5,968 nt of DNA, from the NCBI GenBank assembly GCA_009786615.1, contig WQRS01000031.1, positions 2,211-8,178 of the forward strand, given 5' to 3'. The notes beneath the pieces were generated by a model, which was not told the origin of the DNA, ran no database searches, and saw nothing but the letters and a program-made list of their open reading frames with translations. Positions 3,557 to 5,968 of the stretch are shown piece after piece. The stretch comes from Treponema sp. Its GTDB lineage: Bacteria > Spirochaetota > Spirochaetia > Treponematales > Breznakiellaceae. The number at the start of each line of letters is the position of its first letter. Position 1 is the first letter of the stretch. Both the position numbers and the translations under genes were made by a program.

Positions 3557-4951
3557 ATGAGCAAGCATAAGTTTTCTGATGTTCGTATACCGATTGAGGA
3601 GGACAATCCGTCAATCAAGCGTATAGAAGAACTCTGTATCAAGTGCGGAGCTTGCCGCCGTGTCTGTGAAAACGATATTGCGGTTGGCAGGATGTACGAT
3701 ATGAAAAGCACCGGAGATATCCCCATTTGTATACACTGTGGTCAGTGTGCCAATGTCTGTCCGGTACATTCCATTGTTGAGCAATATGAATATAGCGAGG
3801 TGAAAAAGGCCATTGCCGATCCGGATAAAATTGTCATTTTTAACACTTCCCCTTCGGTGCGCGTTGGTCTGGGTGAAGAGTTTGGTCTTGAGCCTGGCAC
3901 TTTTGTCGAGGGCAAGATGGTTGCCGCGCTGCGAAAGCTCGGCGCAAATTATGTGCTTGACACTAACTTCAGCGCGGATTTAACGATAATGGAAGAAGCG
4001 TCTGAACTGGTTGAACGTGTTGTCAACAAAACAAAACCGTTGCCGCAGTTCACCAGCTGCTGTCCTGCGTGGGTGAAATTTACCGAAACTTTTTACCCGC
4101 AAATGATGAGGCACCTTTCCACCGCAAAAAGCCCGATTGGAATGCAGGGACCCACGGTTAAAACGTATTTTGCAAAGCAAGCCGGCATTGACCCAAAAAA
4201 AATCGTAAATGTCGCGCTTACACCCTGCACCGCGAAAAAGTTTGAAATTCGTCGAGATGAAATGAATGACGCTTCGAAAGAACTTGCCATTGACGGAATG
4301 CGCGATATGGATCACGTAATCACGACAAGGGAACTTGCGAAGTGGCTGCGTGAAGAAGGTGTTGATTTTATGGCGCTTGCCGACGGCGAATATGACAAAC
4401 TCATGGGATCGGCATCCGGAGCGGGTGTTATTTTCGGTAACACAGGCGGTGTAATGGAAGCCGCCGCCCGCACGGCGTATCACATTGTAACCGGACATAA
4501 TCCGTCGGATGACTTTTTGAAACTTGAGCCGGTGCGCGGTATGGAAGGCGTGCGCAGCGCCATCGTTAACATTGCAGGGATTGCTGTTAATGTGGCAGTT
4601 GCCCACGGCATAGCAAACGCGAAAAAGCTGCTTAAAGCCCATGCGGCAGGCAGGAGTGAATTTGATTTTCTGGAAGTTATGGCTTGCCGAGGCGGATGCA
4701 TAGGCGGCGGCGGCCAGCCAAAAACTCAAATTCCTGTCAGCGATGAAATCCGCAAAGCCCGCATCAAGGCGCTTTATTCAAAAGACAGCGAAATGACACT
4801 GCGCTGCAGCCACGATAACCCCGAAATAAAGGCTGTTTACAAAGACTTTTACGAAAAACCGCTCAGCCCGCGTGCCGAGCGCCTTTTGCACACGTCATAT
4901 CATGACCGCAGCGCTGATTTAGGACCTCAGGGTGTTGTAGAAGCACCCTAA
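3557..4951 (+). CDS. Monomeric [FeFe] hydrogenase, group B-like
   Basis: The 464-residue enzyme interconverts protons and H2 at an H-cluster, presumably with ferredoxin as partner, in the cytoplasm (no signal peptide seen). The N-terminus has a two-cluster ferredoxin domain: C27/C30/C33/C37 and C58/C61/C64/C68. The H-cluster motifs are TSCCPAW (166-172), TPCTAKK (222-228) and EVMACRGGCIGGGGQP (373-388); C169, C224, C377 and C381 bind the cubane and C168 is the expected proton-transfer cysteine. The second motif has T222 where group A enzymes have M, which I recall as a group B trait. The C-terminal small-subunit-like region has SHDNPEIKAVYKDFYEKP (418-435) and LLHTSYHD. There are no extra FeS domains and no NuoE/NuoF-like partners beside it. 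A GGGGG ribosome site at 3546-3550 supports the ATG. Likely transcribed with the genes on both sides. Confidence 0.95.
   Translation: MSKHKFSDVRIPIEEDNPSIKRIEELCIKCGACRRVCENDIAVGRMYDMKSTGDIPICIHCGQCANVCPVHSIVEQYEYSEVKKAIADPDKIVIFNTSPSVRVGLGEEFGLEPGTFVEGKMVAALRKLGANYVLDTNFSADLTIMEEASELVERVVNKTKPLPQFTSCCPAWVKFTETFYPQMMRHLSTAKSPIGMQGPTVKTYFAKQAGIDPKKIVNVALTPCTAKKFEIRRDEMNDASKELAIDGMRDMDHVITTRELAKWLREEGVDFMALADGEYDKLMGSASGAGVIFGNTGGVMEAAARTAYHIVTGHNPSDDFLKLEPVRGMEGVRSAIVNIAGIAVNVAVAHGIANAKKLLKAHAAGRSEFDFLEVMACRGGCIGGGGQPKTQIPVSDEIRKARIKALYSKDSEMTLRCSHDNPEIKAVYKDFYEKPLSPRAERLLHTSYHDRSADLGPQGVVEAP
4929..4949 (+). repeat. Hairpin at the 3' end of the hydrogenase gene
   Basis: AGGGTG (4929-4934) and CACCCT (4944-4949) form a 6-bp stem around a 9-base loop, ending in the stop codon. 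The sequence after it, AAAATATTTT, lacks a true U run. It may protect or attenuate mRNA between hydrogenase and rubrerythrin; a chance match within codons is possible. Confidence 0.3.
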
Positions 4952-4979
4952 AAATATTTTAAGGATTAAGGAGACAAAA

Positions 4980-5522
4980 ATGCCTAGTTTAAAAGGGACA
5001 AAAACGGAAAAGAATCTGCAGGATGCTTTTGCCGGCGAAAGCCAGGCAAGGAACAAGTACACGTACTTTGCAGGAAAAGCGCGGCAAGAGGGCTACGAGC
5101 AAATTGCAGCCATCTTTGAAGAAACTGCCGGTAACGAGAAGGAACACGCAAAGCTTTGGTTTAAGCTGCTCCACGGAGGTGACATTGAATCAACGCCTGA
5201 AAACCTGAAAGCCGCCGCTGCCGGTGAACACTATGAGTGGACTGATATGTACAAGCGCATGGCCGCCGAAGCCCGCGAAGAAGGTTTTAACGACATTGCG
5301 GTGCTTTTTGATTCTGTAGGCAAGATTGAAAAAGAGCACGAGGAGCGCTACTTGAAACTGCTTGATAACGTAAACACCAGCCAAGTTTTTGCCAAGAAGC
5401 AGAAGTCTGTGTGGATCTGTCGCAATTGCGGACATATCGTGGACAGCGAAAACGCCCCGGCAAAATGCGCCACCTGCGACCATCCGCAGGCGTACTTTGA
5501 GCTTCGCGTTATTAACTACTAA
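4980..5522 (+). CDS. rbr: Rubrerythrin
   Basis: The 180-residue protein is a cytoplasmic non-haem iron peroxidase that reduces hydrogen peroxide in anaerobes with electrons from rubredoxin-type donors. The four-helix ferritin-like domain (about 5-135) shows both diiron motif pairs: E20, then E53xxH56; E83xxE86, then E117xxH120. The C-terminal rubredoxin domain has C147xxC150 and C163xxC166, in WICRNCG and CATCDHPQAYFE. The size is close to the classic enzyme (about 190). The ATG follows an AAGGAG site (4968-4973) by six bases. It starts 28 bp after the hydrogenase stop with no promoter visible between them, so it is probably the last gene of the perR-like operon, ended by the strong terminator at 5536-5589. 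A perR-type gene beside rbr is known in Desulfovibrio, supporting peroxide control. Confidence 0.97.
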   Translation: MPSLKGTKTEKNLQDAFAGESQARNKYTYFAGKARQEGYEQIAAIFEETAGNEKEHAKLWFKLLHGGDIESTPENLKAAAAGEHYEWTDMYKRMAAEAREEGFNDIAVLFDSVGKIEKEHEERYLKLLDNVNTSQVFAKKQKSVWICRNCGHIVDSENAPAKCATCDHPQAYFELRVINY

Positions 5523-5535
5523 AAAACGCAGATAC

Positions 5536-5589
5536 AAAAAAGCCTGTTTCAAAGACCGTTTTTGGCGGTTGATGAAACAGGCTTTTTTT
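5536..5589. terminator. Strong bidirectional rho-independent terminator
   Basis: Six A residues plus GCCTGTTTCA (5536-5551) pair perfectly with TGAAACAGGC plus six T residues (5573-5588), a 16-bp outer stem. The centre holds a further ACCG/CGGT pair. The stem ends in a run of seven T on the plus strand, and on the minus strand in a run of six T, so it can stop transcription from rubrerythrin and from the converging AIM24-family gene. The stop codon of the latter overlaps the T run at 5588-5590. Confidence 0.93.
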
Positions 5590-5968
5590 ATCGGCTTGGC
5601 GGGTTTCTTGGCTTTGGAAGAAACGGCACAATGCGTTCAACAAACGATGGCAACGCCATAGATTGCAGATAAACTTTGCCGGGACCAACAAGAGTTGTAA
5701 GGAAAAGCCCTTCGCCGCCAAAAAGGATGTTTTTAAAGCCTTTTATCATCTGTGCAGAAAAACTAACGCTTGATTCGTAGGCTGCCACATTTCCGGTGTT
5801 CACGATGATTTTTTCCCCTGCAGAAAGGGCAAGCTCTTTAACACTACCATCAATTTCCAAAAAAGCCATTCCGTTGCCGCTTAGTTCCTGCATAATAAAA
5901 CCTTCACCGCCAAACAATCCGGCCTTAAGACCATTTGGAACCACCGTTTTTAGGGCAACTTCAGGCTG
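5588..5968 (-). CDS. AIM24/TIGR00266-family protein, N-terminus cut by window edge
   Basis: The frame is open from the right edge of the window to the TAA at 5590-5588, giving 126 C-terminal residues. The sequence has the beta-rich, glycine-rich pattern of the AIM24 (TIGR00266) family, with the recurring FGGEG motif at residues 19-23 and 85-89 counted from the edge, each followed by F-x-x-x-L-x-G-x-G, and the ending KVYLQSMALPSFVERI typical of the family. Full-length members have about 220-270 residues, so about half is missing. Its biochemical role in bacteria is not established; the name comes from a yeast mitochondrial protein. A GTG at 5944 is in frame but is internal, because the coding pattern continues upstream of it (LKTVVPNG). 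It converges on rubrerythrin and shares the terminator. Confidence 0.85.
   Translation of the reverse strand, partial: QPEVALKTVVPNGLKAGLFGGEGFIMQELSGNGMAFLEIDGSVKELALSAGEKIIVNTGNVAAYESSVSFSAQMIKGFKNILFGGEGLFLTTLVGPGKVYLQSMALPSFVERIVPFLPKPRNPPSR

Noticed and set aside
3427..3726. Minus-strand open frame spanning the perR-like/hydrogenase gap
   Set aside because: It overlaps both real genes in antisense and its translation shows no domain.
3980..4729. Minus-strand open frame of 249 codons opposite the hydrogenase gene
   Set aside because: It lies entirely antisense to a well-supported enzyme gene, its translation is rich in Arg, His, Cys and Phe without a recognisable domain, and no ribosome site was noted.
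5942..5944. GTG as the true start of the AIM24-family gene
   Set aside because: The frame stays open upstream to the window edge with a family-like sequence, and the family is about twice this length, so the gene is cut, not short.

Overview
The window looks like part of the chromosomal replication-origin region of an anaerobic spirochaete, most likely a Treponema-like organism. The main taxonomic clue is the beta-clamp (DnaN) on the left, whose sequence (for example FQLKSIASDKFPEF, VNFETKVPVE, EGQFPNY) reads like treponemal DnaN from memory. The FeFe hydrogenase and rubrerythrin point to a strict or near-strict anaerobe. The assignment rests on recognition, not on a search.

Layout: (1) 1-944, minus strand: dnaN, cut by the left edge (its C-terminal end is missing). 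(2) 945-1198: an AT-rich gap with DnaA-box-like sites, TAG/TAA trinucleotides next to one such site, a perfect extended -10 promoter and a tandem 11-bp repeat; this is a good oriC/unwinding candidate. (3) 1199-2650, minus strand: complete dnaA. (4) 2651-3106: a 456-bp non-coding divergent region with one perfect and one near-perfect DnaA box, a 9-bp-arm inverted repeat, and on its right a Fur/PerR-type operator inside the promoter of the next gene. (5) 3107-5522, plus strand: a compact three-gene stress/redox cluster, PerR-like Fur-family repressor, then monomeric FeFe hydrogenase (group B-like), then rubrerythrin, with gaps of 48 and 28 bp. (6) 5536-5589: a strong hairpin terminator that works in both directions. 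(7) 5588-5968, minus strand: the C-terminal part of an AIM24/TIGR00266-family protein, cut by the right edge.

How it fits together: DnaA and DnaN are the initiator and the sliding clamp. DnaA boxes sit immediately downstream of predicted -10 elements for both genes, which suggests DnaA-controlled transcription as well as origin function. On the other side, the PerR-like repressor carries all five residues of the Bacillus PerR metal-sensing site and probably represses its own operon through the operator at 3067-3083. The operon would make rubrerythrin (peroxide reduction) together with a hydrogenase that exchanges electrons between H2 and ferredoxin-type carriers. No mobile elements, CRISPR arrays, tRNA or rRNA genes were seen.
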